Assembly: GCA_023634235.1 (NCBI GenBank)
Contig: JAMKCF010000021.1
Coordinates: 9,621,764-9,685,763 of the forward strand
Reading direction: 5' to 3'
From: Pisaster brevispinus
Lineage: Eukaryota > Echinodermata > Asteroidea > Forcipulatida > Asteriidae
DNA length: 64,000 nucleotides
Positions 35,931 through 48,561 of this stretch are shown here, piece by piece. Positions within the stretch are counted from its first letter, which is position 1. Every line of letters starts with the position of its first letter. Below the pieces are notes generated by a model that saw only the letters and a program-made list of their open reading frames with translations, was not told the origin of the DNA and did not search any database. Both the position numbers and the translations under genes were made by a program.

Positions 35931-36450
35931 GAGGGGGCTCCATGGTGGAATTCTGTTTTGTGATGCACTCATTTTCCAATAGGTAGAGTTCTTATGAAAA
36001 TGACAAAGAACAAGTACAAGTCTCTAGCTGTCATGTTAAAATGGTGCAAATTGCCAATGTTCTATTTGATATCTGTCCAGTGCAAATGTCCTCTAACATT
36101 CATTGTTGTCACATTTCAAATATATTGGTCTGTAGATTTTTGTACAGAATATGTTTAGTTCATTCCTGAAATTTGATGATACCCAGTCAAAAAAGTCAGT
36201 TAATTTGACCTTTTGACTGATGCAAAAATTCCCTCTTTGGACTGTACAGACCCATTTGTTGTCAATATCCAATGACGTCATGCATGTCACGTTTCCAGTT
36301 TTAAAAGAATATCAAATACAGGTTTTTTAAAATTACATTTTACACCATTTTAACATGAGGTTAGGGACTTTAAGGGACTAAAGGACTCTATACATGTATT
36401 TTGGAAAACAAATGCATCACAAAACTGAATTTGACTTTTGGCTAGGGCTA
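35931..36450. mobile_element. MITE family 4 (GAGGGGGCTC ends) in the MBOAT7-B 3' UTR, copy 1
   Basis: It starts GAGGGGGCTCCATGGTGGAA, continues with TTTGTGATGCACTCATTTTCC and ends with TGCATCACAAAACTGAATTT plus a TTTGGCTAGGG end. Internal blocks such as GTCTGTAGATTTTTGTACAG and TTTGACCTTTTGACTG are shared with 41051-41500. If the poly(A) signal at 36803 is used, the element is part of the transcript. Confidence 0.7.
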
Positions 36451-36802
36451 AGGCCGTTGGCTGCTCTGACAACATTGGAGAATTGGACTTCCTGGCGTTG
36501 CAGCCATAGCCACTGCTGAAGTCATCCATTCGGACATGGCCTCATAATCTCTCTGTATGACATTGCAAATTGTTGTGAACTTTGGATGAACCTTTGACAC
36601 TTTGACACTCTCACAACTAGAAAAAAAAGTGCTTTTGTAAAAAAATTAAATAAATTACAGACCTTAAAACTTTACCTTTTAATGAAATTTTAATTACAAT
36701 GCAATAGAAGATATTTATAAGACCAAAAGTATTGCTAGGATGTTATTATAGATGTGTATTATTGTATTTAAACAGCATTTATTTGTGCCTTGCCATTTGT
36801 GG

Positions 36803-36808
36803 AATAAA
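36803..36808 (+). terminator. Likely poly(A) signal of MBOAT7-B
   Basis: A canonical AATAAA lies about 1.2 kb after the stop codon in an AT-rich context. The 3' end is inferred, not shown. Confidence 0.4.
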
Positions 36809-37039
36809 ATCATTTCAAAAGCAAACATTGATTTTGAGATTCATGACAGCTGTAATTTATTTGTAGTGTGAATTCTTAAAAGAAAATTAAAGATTTTAAT
36901 AGATAATGAAAATGTACTGAATGTTTCACTTCTTTGGTTTTGTTGCTGCTTATAAACAAATGGATACAGGCATTTACACAATGTAGCAGGTGATTTTAAA
37001 CCTTGTATCAAAGCGCCTAACACTATTACTACCCCAGTT

Positions 37040-37300
37040 CATTGGGCCTTTCAGAGCATTCCGGAATTATCTCAGCTCCTTCGGAGTATGCAGCGCCGGC
37101 AGTTAAGATGGCTGCTAAATCATTCACATCACTTATCTTTAACCCTCACAGGTACCCATTTACTAGTGGGTGATAAGATGCATAGTTAAGTGTCTTTTGC
37201 CCAAGAACACAGGTGTCATGACAGGAATTCGAACCCCACACTCATGACTCAGCTATATGAACTTGAGTTCAACGCTCAGGCAAAGACATGCTACTTGCTG
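37040..37300 (-). mobile_element. tRNA-derived SINE, class-II head, diverged
   Basis: It shares CAGGTACCCATTTACTAGTG, GTGATAAGATGCATAGTTAA and ATGACAGGAATTCGAACCCC (inverse B box) with 38290-38641. Confidence 0.6.
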
Positions 37301-37609
37301 TTGTTTAATTCTCAGAATTTTGGGCTGATTTGAAAATAAACAAAAATACTAGGTTCTTATGTAGCGCTTTATCACACCCCTAAAGCACCCAGAAGAGCCA
37401 TGGCTTGGGGGAATTACGAGACCCATTTATGTAGAACCTAATAATGGTTAACAAGGTAATGCGACGCATTCAGCAGCCATTGCTAGAAACAGCAGGCAAA
37501 CCACTTCTCGTAGTGATAAGTGTTACTGAGTTGTTTTACAAGCATTACACAACACATGGGACCTCTGGCTTTATGTCCTATCCAAAGAATGAAGCAATAA
37601 ACACCAAGG

Positions 37610-37860
37610 TGAGATCTAATACATGTAGTAATATCTATTCGTTATGGAACGACTTGCCTCTTCATATTCGCCAAGCTGACTCTCTTCAGATTTTCAAGGG
37701 ACTTTTAAAGACTCATTTATTTGAATCTTTCTTTTGTAACAATTGCTTTTAGTATATATATATTTTTTTCATTGTTTTATGTTTTGTGTTGCGCATAGAG
37801 GCTCCTGCATATGCGCCATATAAATGTCTTGTATTATTATTACTATTATTCTTCAAGGAT
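37610..37860 (+). pseudogene. 3' end of a CR1/L2-like LINE
   Basis: The open peptide IYSLWNDLPLHIRQADSLQI followed by FKGLLKTHLFESFF is the classic C-terminus of CR1/L2/Jockey-group reverse transcriptases (LWN-LP---R--S---FK--LKTHLF). The tail GCGCCATATAAATGTCTTG followed by (TTA)n is the usual 3' end of this group. The 5' part is absent, consistent with 5' truncation. Confidence 0.75.
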
Positions 37861-38289
37861 CACCCCCAGATACATGACATACTATTTGAGTCGTGAGCAG
37901 GCATGATATTCTTCATAAATGCAATCCCGTTTGTATGCCTTCAGAAAATCAGCAATGGGCCCGATTCTTCATTCCAGGCAGCTTTTTCCACAGTACTACT
38001 GGAATATTTCTCAGCGCACTAAGGCAATGGCAGAGGCATAGTGACAACAAGCCATTTGGGAGTTGGATCTGAATGATGTCTGGTACAATGAAAAGTGAAT
38101 GCTGAATATGAATTCCTCTGACTACTAAATTCAGTGTTGCAACACTTGGTTCGGGTATGCTTTAGTGCAATGCAACCTCCAGGTTGTGTCCAGTGTCCAG
38201 ATCAGCAAAGTGGTATCCTTGAACCACACATTTGATTGAGAATTGTGCACCGGTATTTGTGTTTAGCATCTCTTATGTAACTATAATAA

Positions 38290-38641
38290 TAATAGTGGCT
38301 TCTTATATAGCGCTCAAATCCGTCACACAGTGACGCTCATGGCGCTTCAACATTATTACCCCTGGTCACTGGGCCATTTATTTCATTCCTTAAACCATCT
38401 CAGCTCCCTTGGGAGTATACAGCCTGTGCTGCCAAATATGTAGTGCACCAAGCTAAATCAATCACAAGAACCATCTCTGCCCTCACAGGTACCCATTTAC
38501 CCCTGGGTGATGAGAAGCAATTATAGTTAAGTGTCTTGCTCAAGGACACAAGTGTCATGACCGGGATTCGAACCCACACCCTGTTGACTCAGCCACCAGA
38601 ACTTGAGTCCGATGCTCTAACCGCTCGACCACGACACGCTA
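38290..38641 (-). mobile_element. tRNA-derived SINE, class-II (Leu/Ser-like) head, best-preserved copy
   Basis: On the minus strand the head is AGCGTGTCGTGGTCGAGCGG, then TTAGAGCATCGGACT, an extended variable region, and GTGGGTTCGAATCCCGGTC. This is a clear class-II tRNA layout with A and B boxes. The tail contains ACACTTGTGTCCTTGAGCAA, GGGTAAATGGGTACCTGTGA and GCGCCATGAGCGTCACTG. Confidence 0.8.
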
Positions 38642-39044
38642 CAAATAAACATAACGGACTTGCAATCAAGGCTATTAAAAACGAAAATGTTAGTTTACAC
38701 CCGCAAATGTGTCGTGCATCCTTTGGACATGACATGCCTAAATAAATTCTCCTACTGTCCTAGAGCATTTGCAACTGTCTCTGCATCTGGTCCTACTGTA
38801 ATGTTTTGTTTTTTGCTCTTTGTTCATTGGAGATGTCCAGGTGTCTGTTACTGCCTCCAACCCCACCCCCACCCTATGAAGCTTCTTTTACTCTTTACTT
38901 GTTGAAGTCGGGGCTTGCCTAGCTGGAGCTTCAAGTGGGAGCTGTAGTACATGTACATGTCCGAACCATTTGAATTGTCTGTGTGAATGTAGTGTTTTCA
39001 GGTTTTGCAGGGACCTACATCTTTACATCCCATCCGTGATGAAA

Positions 39045-39165
39045 GCATTTATGATCAAGTGTCTTGCTCAAGGACACGAATGCCATGGCCTGAAACCAAA
39101 CCCACACTCTGACAACACCAGAACTTGAGTCAGGTGGGCTAGACCTTTTGTCCATGACACTCGCA
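39045..39165 (-). mobile_element. tRNA-derived SINE fragment
   Basis: It contains AAGTGTCTTGCTCAAGGACA and ACCAGAACTTGAGTC from the same family as 38290-38641. Both boxes are degenerate. Confidence 0.5.
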
Positions 39166-39696
39166 CAAAACAAAAACTGCCTATTAATTATTTAAAAACA
39201 TACTTCCCAAAGTTCAAACCCATTGCATGAGGTTTGTTTAACCACTGCACTCAGACATTATTAAAAAGGAAATAAAAGAAGATAGAATTTAATTAAAAAA
39301 TCATATGTATCTACTTCTTTATTAATATTTACAGTCTCTCATCGACTACATCATCAGTTTGTACATACATATACAATGAATGATATAACTATTGTGTATG
39401 TGTATTCCCACATGAACCATGTTTTGATTCTAAAAAGAACTTTTAAATAAAGTAATGACCCTTAAAAAAAACTCTCCAAATGGTTTATGGTCAACAAAAT
39501 GTCATAAAGCCTGTAAGCAGATTTTGAAGCGGTCCTCAGCACAGCTTCCATTTCATAACCGCTGCTTATCATAAACAAAGTAAGACACACTAACTTGCTG
39601 GTGGTTCTTGTAAGCAGACGAGTTACACCCAACAATGCAAATCCATTGTGAACGAGCTGTCAAACCTTCTTGATTGTTTAGGAATACAATAATTGC

Positions 39697-40076
39697 TTAA
39701 AAGTAGGGTCATATCTTGATTTTGTCAAACTTAAGAAATTATCAAGAAACATAAATAAACCTCACATGTGAAAGTTTCAGCTTTACAGTGTCAACTTGCT
39801 GAGAAAACGGCAAACAACTTGCATGGCACTTTCACAAGAATGTCGAATCCATCCATGTTTAGCAAGGTGACAGCGGGTACCAACTGCACCTCTGGCCGCA
39901 GCATTCACGAGAGGACACCAACCCTTTCTGAGAAAACAATTCATGCATGAATCATTTCTCAGATTAAAATGTTTTTCTTTCTTTCTCAAAATAGTTTATA
40001 CTATCAAGAGCTGCAGTGCTTCTCACCAAGTAAGTTTTTATGGTCATTAATGTTTAATCTATGACCCTACCTTTAA
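39697..40076. mobile_element. MITE family 3, copy 2
   Basis: The left end TTAAAAGTAGGGTCATAT and the right end ATGACCCTACCTTTAA are inverted. The body is collinear with 28659-29115 (AACTTGCTGAGAAAACGGCA, GCCGCAGCATTCACGA, TTTCTCAAAATAGTTTA). Confidence 0.75.
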
Positions 40077-41050
40077 TGGTTTGTTGGTGTTGTTTTAAAC
40101 AGTTTTATAAAAACTGGGCTCAGGCCATTTCATCTAAATGGTATTCAAAAGTTCTCATGCAAGCAATGTGCTGAATGAATGCTGCTAAACACTTCACAAT
40201 TTAGTGATGCTGAACCAAGAACAGTATTGAAATAATTTCCTTAAAATGTAAATTACTGATTACAAAATTATATACACTTGCATTGGAGGTGACTTATATA
40301 TATAAACTCTGAAATTGCTTTTGCGCCCAGCTCCACCTGAATAGTTTGTTGTATGGATTTTTTTACCCTTGACCCACACTGTGAGGTATGTGACCTGGAT
40401 TCAAATACAGGGAACAAAAATTAGTTCCGCATTTTTGCACAGCAAATTATTTGATACTACATATAGATATTGTTTGCACATTGAATGCTTATATTGGGGA
40501 GCAAATTATGCTACATGTATGGGCAAGAGAAATAGTTCACTGAAATACCCACTGGCTGGATTATTTTAGTATTGGGCAAGTAATCAAAACAACCTAACCC
40601 GCTTGCTTGCTTTTTCAAAACTTTTTGATATTTACTACTGTTTTTTCCCCTTACTTTAAAATTTTGGTAAATAAATTGATGTCGAGAACTTTGCAATTTT
40701 AGTTTTAGTCAAAATTGCCGAAGCTTACTTTACATGTCTGTGTTTCAGCAACTCGGAATGTAAGCTGCGTAGCATGTTGTAGGTCTGAAAATTACTCTAA
40801 AATATTCTTAAACTTTTAAATTCCAAACTTCCCCGTAAAAATTGAACAAATACAAAAAAGGAAGAGAAACATTTTAGGTCTTGTAAAGAAATTTCTGGTC
40901 CAGTGAGAGTTCTGTACTACAATATTTGTGACCTACTGAAGAATTTCAGACCATGGCTTCCATGACTGTACTCACTGGTGGGTCAAAGTTAAGATTTAAA
41001 TGGGTTAACGATAAAAGAAAGCTGGACGATAAAGCAACTTTACTTTTTTA

Positions 41051-41500
41051 CAGAGAGGCTCCAAGGTCAAATTCAGTTTTCTGATCAATTGTTTTTTTAA
41101 ATAAATAGAGTCCTTATCCTGTTAAAAGGGTGTAAAAGGCCAAGTGGTTGATCCCCTTCAAGTGCATTTTTTTTGTCACACTCAAAAATTATGGTCTGTA
41201 CATTTTTGTACAGAGGATTTTTTGGTTTATTCTTTAATTTTGATGAAATTCAATCCAAACAGCATTGAATTTGACCTTTTGACTGGTGCAAAAATTCGTC
41301 TTTGGAACGTATGCCTATTTTTTTTGTCCGATGACATCATGTTTCAAATTTCGCTCTGAAAAAGTGTGAAATAAAATGATTTTTTAGACCATTTTACTTA
41401 GTTTCGAGACTTGTAATTGTTTCCCCACTTTCATGAGGACTCTATCTATTGTAAAATGAACGGGTCACATAAATAAATTTGACCTTGGACCCCCTCTTTA
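41051..41500. mobile_element. MITE family 4, copy 2
   Basis: It begins CAGAGAGGCTCCAAGGTCAA and ends TTTGACCTTGGACCCCCTCT as inverted ends. The internal GTCTGTACATTTTTGTACAG and TTTGACCTTTTGACTGGTGC are shared with 35931-36450. Confidence 0.75.
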
Positions 41501-42591
41501 GCTCTATTGAATACCAGCATTACTTTTAACCCAAGTTGTATTCCAACGAATAGAACCCATTCCTCCCAACAAGGGCAGCCTCTCGGAATACAACAAGAGC
41601 CATCATTAGTCGATATTTGTTGGATTTTGCTGCGTTTGTTGGATTTAGTTGTAGGCCTATCAAAGATGGTTTGAGCCAGGCACGGTATATTTCACATTTG
41701 AATCTGAATTCCATCCACCCCCCCCCCACAGAAAATCAGTGAGAATATTATTAAAATAGGCTTTAAAATATTTCCTACCTTTTTTTTGTATACGAGGTTC
41801 ATATAGCATGTTCGGTCTCTAAGCATAGAAAGAGGTGTAACTGATGTCATGGAAATTTTGAGAAAGGCTTATCTTAGCAGCTTAAGATTAGCTAATATGC
41901 AGAAAACAATCAATTTGATAAAATTATTTGAATAAAAAATATCAAGAAAATTATCGCTATCATTCATCATAACCTTGAGACTTAATTTAACACAATAACA
42001 TGCCATCATTCCAATCAACCGAATAAAAAAACACACAAAACTTAACTTAACAACAATCAATACTATTTTGACGATGAGATTTTAAATATTAAAACCAAAT
42101 ACCTGAATCTAAAAAGTTGATGCATTGTTGTCTGTATTTATACAAGAGAACATTTTTGACGGTTATTCTAGTTGTCAAAAAATGTTCTGCAAAAAGAATA
42201 ACCTGTAATTTTGATATAATAATTTTAGTTTTTTATCAACATCACTTAAATAGAAATAGAATAAAAGTCATGCTTTACACAATTTAAATCAAACAAAACA
42301 AATCAAACGAAGGTACACTGTTACCTGGAATTATATCAACCCGAAAAAAATGTTGAAAAACAGATTATCTTTAGTAAGTCGTCATGTTAACGACCAAATT
42401 GACTAAATTGTTAAATTTCTTGAGCAGGCAACAAAACATTTGATTGGTGTAAGGGCCAAGTAGGTTTACCATGTAAATAATACTTTTTTTATTTGGGTGT
42501 GATCCCTGGCTACGGCAGTTACAGGTTGAATGGCTTCTGACTGACACCCCATGACAAACATATTGACAAAATAGGGTGACCACCAATAAGA

Positions 42592-42746
42592 GGGCTAAAT
42601 AGCTCACTTGGTAGAGTGCCCGCATAATAATTCGGAGGTCGCAGGTTCAAGTCCCGCTGTAGTAAAAAAGAATTCTTTGATTGACCCAAAATTATTTTAA
42701 AATTTTTCCATTCAGTAGCCCCTTGTGGTTTATTACTTGATAAAAT
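42592..42746 (+). mobile_element. tRNA-derived SINE (third family), copy 2
   Basis: The head TAGCTCACTTGGTAGAGTGC (A box) and GCAGGTTCAAGTCCCGC (B box) give a tRNA-like layout without a stable acceptor stem. The body TTGACCCAAAATTATTTT and CCCCTTGTGGTTTATTACTT matches 17250-17375. Confidence 0.75.
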
Positions 42747-43410
42747 CTTTTTGGGAAAATCTAGATGTACATGTAGGTGTTTGTTATAACTGAGAACAGG
42801 CATGAGATTTGGCGAATGTGAAAATTCCTTTAAAATGGCTTGCGGGCTGATTTCGCCCAGGAACCTCCAATAGATTACCAACACAGTTCAGGAGGATGAC
42901 AAACTCTGTGCATCACCAGAAATAAAAACCTACAGGTCTGGACACAATGTGGACTATCTCCTTCTCACTTTGGTGTCTGCTTCATCTCTTACAAGAGAAA
43001 TTTGAAAGCTCCAGAAGATTTTGAGAAAATTCTGAAATCAGGAAAAAACCTGAGAAATAACACGCCTGTGAGAAGAACCGGGATTGCAATATACATATAG
43101 TAGAGCCTCATAATGTAAAAAAAAAATAAAACAATGCTCTGTTTGTCTTCAGGAGATTGACTATTAGCCTTGATGATCATTATGGATGCTGCAAAATGAA
43201 TCAGTCCAACAAACTAAGGCCAACGTGCGTACACCTTTTGAAAACGGCACGTTGCAACTGTTACCTTGATACAAATTTTGTTGAAGATTGCACCTTTGTT
43301 CGCTAGAACGGAATGGACCCGCTGGTAGAATATTTGCCATTTACTGGGCGAGTGCTTGGTTATTGAATAACGTGGGTGCCCTCCAAGATGCTCTTCCGGT
43401 ACCTGTGGGG

Positions 43411-46400
43411 TCATTGCATGAAGACTGTATAGAAGTTTCCACATGGTGAGTAGTAGAGGGAGATGTAGAACGCAAAATCACAGACGATGGATGGAATAAG
43501 AGGCCACATAACCACGGAAACCAACAGGAACAACATAGTGTTTACTGGCTTCTTGATTGTTGGAACCAACATTCTACAAGAGAAAAGACAGAGGAGTTTC
43601 AAAATATCACCAGCAATACAGGGGTGTAGCTCAAGACATTTGCGTACCAGCTGCAAAACTTGTAGTTCCAGCCCAGTGTAGCACAATGCCCACCACACAT
43701 GCACATTTTGTTTTGTTTAGTGGCATGAACAAACAAACATGTTATTAGTGTAACATTTGCAGTTAATTAACTTACCAGACTGAATAAATAAACACATGCA
43801 TGATTACCTAACAATCATTATCAAGGTACCAACGCATTCATGCAAGTCAATTGCAAACAAACTTTATCATGTGTGCACAACCACATGCTTGATTTCAATG
43901 AACGTACACTGTAACTGCTGTGGGGGAGTTTTTGGTGTAGCGTTTTCATTACACGTACCAGTTACAATACCGAGTGCCACTGCTCAATACAAGTGTGCAT
44001 GTTTTACCGTGTTTGGTCGAGTAAGAGGTAAATGAAAAGGAATTGTTTAAATGACAAATATTTACTTAAATCATGCAGTATTCAGGATTTTGCACTTAAA
44101 TTGAGTGCCGGTCGGAGTGACTTCATTTTTATTTTATACCAGTTGGCATTACCGAGTGGTGGTCGGTGCCAGCTGGTGCTAACCAGCGTAGCTGCAACCC
44201 TGCAGCCATATTGTTTTGTCCCATTCCCAAACTGAGGCTGGAGGGGGGAAAAATAGCCTGGTCCCTTTTGGTATGATGAGGATCGGTATTCTTTGTTGTT
44301 ACTGCATGCAGAGAACAAACATTACAAAGACAGTGGCAGTTATTGTCGCTTATTTGGAAAACCCAAGACAACAATCAACAAAGAGTCAGCGTCTTACTTT
44401 AATCCGTGCCTGAAGACTGTCCTGATTGCCTTGGCCTCGTTCATTGTCAGAAACACGCAGTTGGCAAGAATGAAGATCATGGGCATGAAGTTGACGTCGA
44501 GCCATGCCCAGGAGAGCTGAGCCATAAGGTAGTAAGGTAAGAAGACAAACTTGGGTATGAACTCCACCCACTGCTCCCACTCGATGTTTTCACTCTGCGA
44601 TGAGTTTGTAGGAAAATAAAACTGTGGTTATAAGTTATCATTGGCTTTTGGAAAAGTGTATTCATTCCCATCCTCTACTGTTCTTTAACACACCTTACAA
44701 CCAACCTATGGACAATTCATTAAATGCGGTTGTCACACTTTCCAAGAAACACCAAATAACAGTTTATGTTTTGTCAGGGAATCTGTGAACATTCAAATAT
44801 GCTTCCAACATGAAAAGTTTCAATCTTTCACAATTATTTTTCTTGTGCATGGGAAGAATCCTTGGGGCTTTTCATCACTGCCAATGTTTCTCAACTTACA
44901 TAGTTCATGGGCATCGGTAGTCCCTCAACATCGTCAACTTTGTGACTGCCGGGGCAAGTGATGTGAATGAAAGGCAGAAAGACGTCTTCATAGTAGAACA
45001 TGTACATTGAGTAGATTGTGATGCGTGGGAACTCTTTGACAGCATACAAGAGGAACGTCGCTAGACCGCGATGTAATGACTGTCAACAGAAAGAGAAAGC
45101 TTCGAGTGAAAAATTAAATTTTGAGGCCCATCTACATGATCTAGGCTCAGTTTCATAGGGAGTCATATGGCCTGTTTGGTGTGCGTACATTATTCAGCTG
45201 TGTCCCTTAGACTGGAATCCTCTGTAGTGGGTGCTCTTTACCAAAGGCAAGAAATAATAAACTGTGTCCAAACAAAATACGTCCTGGTTGTGAGGGTTCC
45301 AGTTGGTTTATGCCAATTCTGTTTTGGTGGATGGTAGGCAAGTCCAACACGTGGAGTGAGAGTGTAAATAGCATCATCTCACTGCAGCATGGTGGCGCAA
45401 TACCCTACCACCTACTCTCATTGCTTTGGTTCATTTTTAAACCTACAGGTGTCGTCTCTACACCTGTAACATGCTTGATACTGCAGAGAGGCATCAAAGG
45501 CAAAAATGCCTCCCTGTCTATGGTGAAGGCCTTGGTACATGTACTTTGACATATTCCAGTAGAAATCTACATATCATATGCTATTTACAATGGAAAACAA
45601 ACATTTTGCCATTATAAGTACAATCTGCATGGAATTTGTAATCTGTAATAATATACTAATTAGTTAAAGGCTTAGTCTTCCCTCAAGTGTTTGCCATACA
45701 CTCCCAGAAATTCCCGATACATAGTGTAGCATCTGCAGGGAATACTCCTTCCATGGCGACGGTTTTTAGTTTCCCCTCAAACATTACTTCATAATCCCAG
45801 AGATACCCCGGCTGACAAAGGAATCTACAAACAAAATTGTCATTGATTTAGTAGTCTCCTCTCAAGTGCTACATTGTTACCTTGTACTCCCAGAAATCCC
45901 TTGGTGGTTTGGCGCCTCTCTGCTTGATCCGTTCTAAGGCTGCTAGTATTGCTCGTCTGTGTAAGGCATTCTCAATATTAAAAGGTTCTTCCTGAAGCTG
46001 AGATTCTTCCGTCAATCCCATTAACAAATTACCATCTGCAAAAAGGACAGTGTGTGACCAGTGTTTAGTTCACCTAATAAAAGAGATTCAGGCCGGATGC
46101 TTCACAGTCATGGCCTAGGGCCCTAGCTGCCCTTTGGAAGGGTCCACTAAAAGTATGTAGCTCCTTTAGAGGTGCTGTTTACAGAGAAAAAACCTGCCCT
46201 TGGAGGTGTCAAAAACCGGGTATGTTCTAGGCGCAAAAAATATTTGAAGCATACGCCTGCAATCCAGTGGACCGCCAGATCATTCAGACTTTATGCCTTA
46301 CCACAGGACTATTCTGACAAGAGAGAATATGCACATTGGTATTTTGATTGTTCCAATGGAACTGTTCGGCGGTCCAACAGACCGGTCAATGTACACCCAC

Positions 46401-48561
46401 TGGAATACTTTACCAATGCAGTTAGAATGTTGACTTTTGTGTAGCTCCCTCACAGGACCAAGGTATCAGGACTGGATACCATGTAAAAATTTCCTACAGG
46501 CAGCGGGATACATGAAAGAACATGTACTTCTTTATCACCTGTACCACCTGACACTTAAATACCGCCATTGTTGCAGAGTGCAATTTGGTTTTTTTGGCTT
46601 GCTATATTTTTGTTGACCTATGTAGCGGCACTTTCTTTTTAGAAATTGCAAGTAAAAATTCTTGAAACAATGACTGCAGTCTAGACATGTACACAAGTTC
46701 AACACAACCTCCCATTATACCAAATACGATGATAAACAAAAGTGGCAGCATATCAATCTCTAGTACATGTAGTAAGGCTCATTAGTGGAAACAAAAGGAC
46801 GATGTCTGGAATCAGTAGTTACATAATACTATCCAGAAAAGGGAGATTTTTAGCAGAATTCCAGTACCCTTTGGCCATCTATGTTTGAGGGAAATGAAGC
46901 ATAGCGCTGTGAGTCACACCTGCCCAGCTACACAATGTCCAGAGTGTAATTATACGTCAACCGGTCAACAAACCCAACAAAAAGAGAATGTTCCCAAACT
47001 GTTCCGAAATGTAAACGTCCACCACGTCTCAGTTTGGAAAAGTTTTGGATACAACGTCATCCGGCATTAAGTGAATAAAGTTACGCAGTGTGTTGTAACC
47101 AGAACCAATGTATCGTAAATAGGGCCGATTAAATCGGGCCGGGCCACTGCTGGGGTTACTGCTATAAAAATACTTACTGATACTATGTTCCAGGAACTTT
47201 TGACTGTACTGGTTACCAGCCCAGCTTCCTAGTTCATACAGCCACTGAGACACTTCCTCTGACTTCCATGTCCCTAGAGGTTTATACACCAGCATGTTGC
47301 TGTCACCGCTGCCCCAGTTCAATAGTAACTGGATCACCTACAGGTAGATACAATGTTATACTGACTTTGGTTATAAATATTTAATATCATTAAAAGACTT
47401 TCATGATCTTAACCGACTACAAACAAGAAAAGAAGGTTTCCTGTACAGAAAATACATCAGGCCTGTAGAAGTTGTGTTCACATTTTTTTTAGGTGAGCTT
47501 AATTTTAGCAAAGTTTGTCACTCACTGTGCAAAAATGGTTTTCAGCTCTATGTATATCAGTAGTTGAATTCTTATGATGAAGCCAGACTTATACCGTAAT
47601 TTATTTCATTGTTCAGAAACATTTGTTTACATTTTTAAAGTGTTCAAACTACTTAATCAAAATCTCAGGTCTCGGTGATGACACTGTTTGATTGGAAATA
47701 ATCCATCGTGTACTTACAAAGACCACCCCCAACGTAGTCAGGACTCCCCAGACAAATCCCCGCGGAGCCTTCGTAGATGTCTTGCCTTTTGTCTGGTCTT
47801 TTTCCAGCTGCTGCCCAAACTCCTCAAATTCTTCCAAGATGGTGGCGCTTGTCGACGTCTCCAAGGATTCTGTCCTTTCTTTGACTTGGGCTGGGTATAA
47901 CTTTTCTATCGTACTCCTGATTGTTTGATGAGAAATGTTATCATTTTTAGGCAAAATAGATACACAGAGCGCTGTAGTTTGTATACTGAGTTCAAAGAAG
48001 CGTTTCCACAACTAATGATTTAGCCAGGTGATAAGCAAATCTTAGGTACATGCATGTTTGGCACCCTTCAATTGTGTGGAAGCTTTCTCTGATTCAATGC
48101 ATTAATAAAACCAAGGATGGAATTGCACTGGCACAGAGAGTACGCAGTATTTCATTACAGTGTAAGGCCTACCACTGCTACTATTACTAGAGACTGAAAA
48201 TATGTAAAAGAAGACAGCAGTTGAAGGTCTAAGTGAGTGAACCAGTTTACCTGAGAATGATATTGACATGTGGGAACCCAGTCCAAGGGTACCTGCACTC
48301 TGGACAGGTAGTCCTCTTCTGAGTCTTCCACCACCTGGCCAGACAGAGCCGACAGAAGCTGTGTCCACAGTTCAACGTTGTCGGCTGGACCATCGTCTCG
48401 TAACAGCACCCGCAGGTGAAGTTAGATTCGGGCATGGGAAGATTTGCTGGCAAGGCCTCTGATGGCAAGGCTGCTGACTGCGTGTTGGTGTTCATGGTAT
48501 TGTAACTTGGGCCCTCTGTACGTGATAGTCTACTCCCACTTTCTTCTCTCGTCTCAATCAT
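43411..48561 (-). CDS. BFAR: BFAR-like ER membrane RING E3 ligase / apoptosis regulator
   Basis: Seven coding exons: 48251-48561 (ATG at 48561), 47718-47916, 47178-47337, 45881-46035, 44900-45079, 44398-44594, 43411-43573 (stop). The total of 1365 nt gives 454 aa (human BFAR: 450). Residues 50-89 form a C3HC4 RING (CGCC, LNCGHSFC, CLARWW, CPECR). A hydrophobic segment lies near residues 157-176. A SAM domain follows at about 188-255 (WKSEEVSQWLYELGSW through LHRRAILAALERI). The C-terminal half has several hydrophobic segments and ends with the family signature MWPLIPSIVCDFAFYISLYY. BFAR is an ER-anchored ubiquitin ligase linked to apoptosis and ER-stress control. The domain order and every exon join fit. 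A second Met at residue 23 could be the real start. Confidence 0.93.

Larger units (their letters stand above)
36826..43410. other. Intergenic region between MBOAT7-B and BFAR (convergent gene ends)
   Basis: No gene was recognised. It holds three SINE copies or fragments (37.04, 38.29 and 39.05 kb), a LINE 3' end (37.61 kb), two MITEs (39.70 and 41.05 kb) and another SINE (42.59 kb). The rest is AT-rich without visible structure. Confidence 0.6.

Noticed and set aside
42592..42665. Possible genuine tRNA gene
   Set aside because: A and B boxes are present, but the acceptor stem does not pair and the downstream body is shared with 17250-17375, so it is a SINE.
46172..46444. A 90-codon open frame in the BFAR intron
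   Set aside because: No recognisable family, no supporting splice signals and antisense to the gene.
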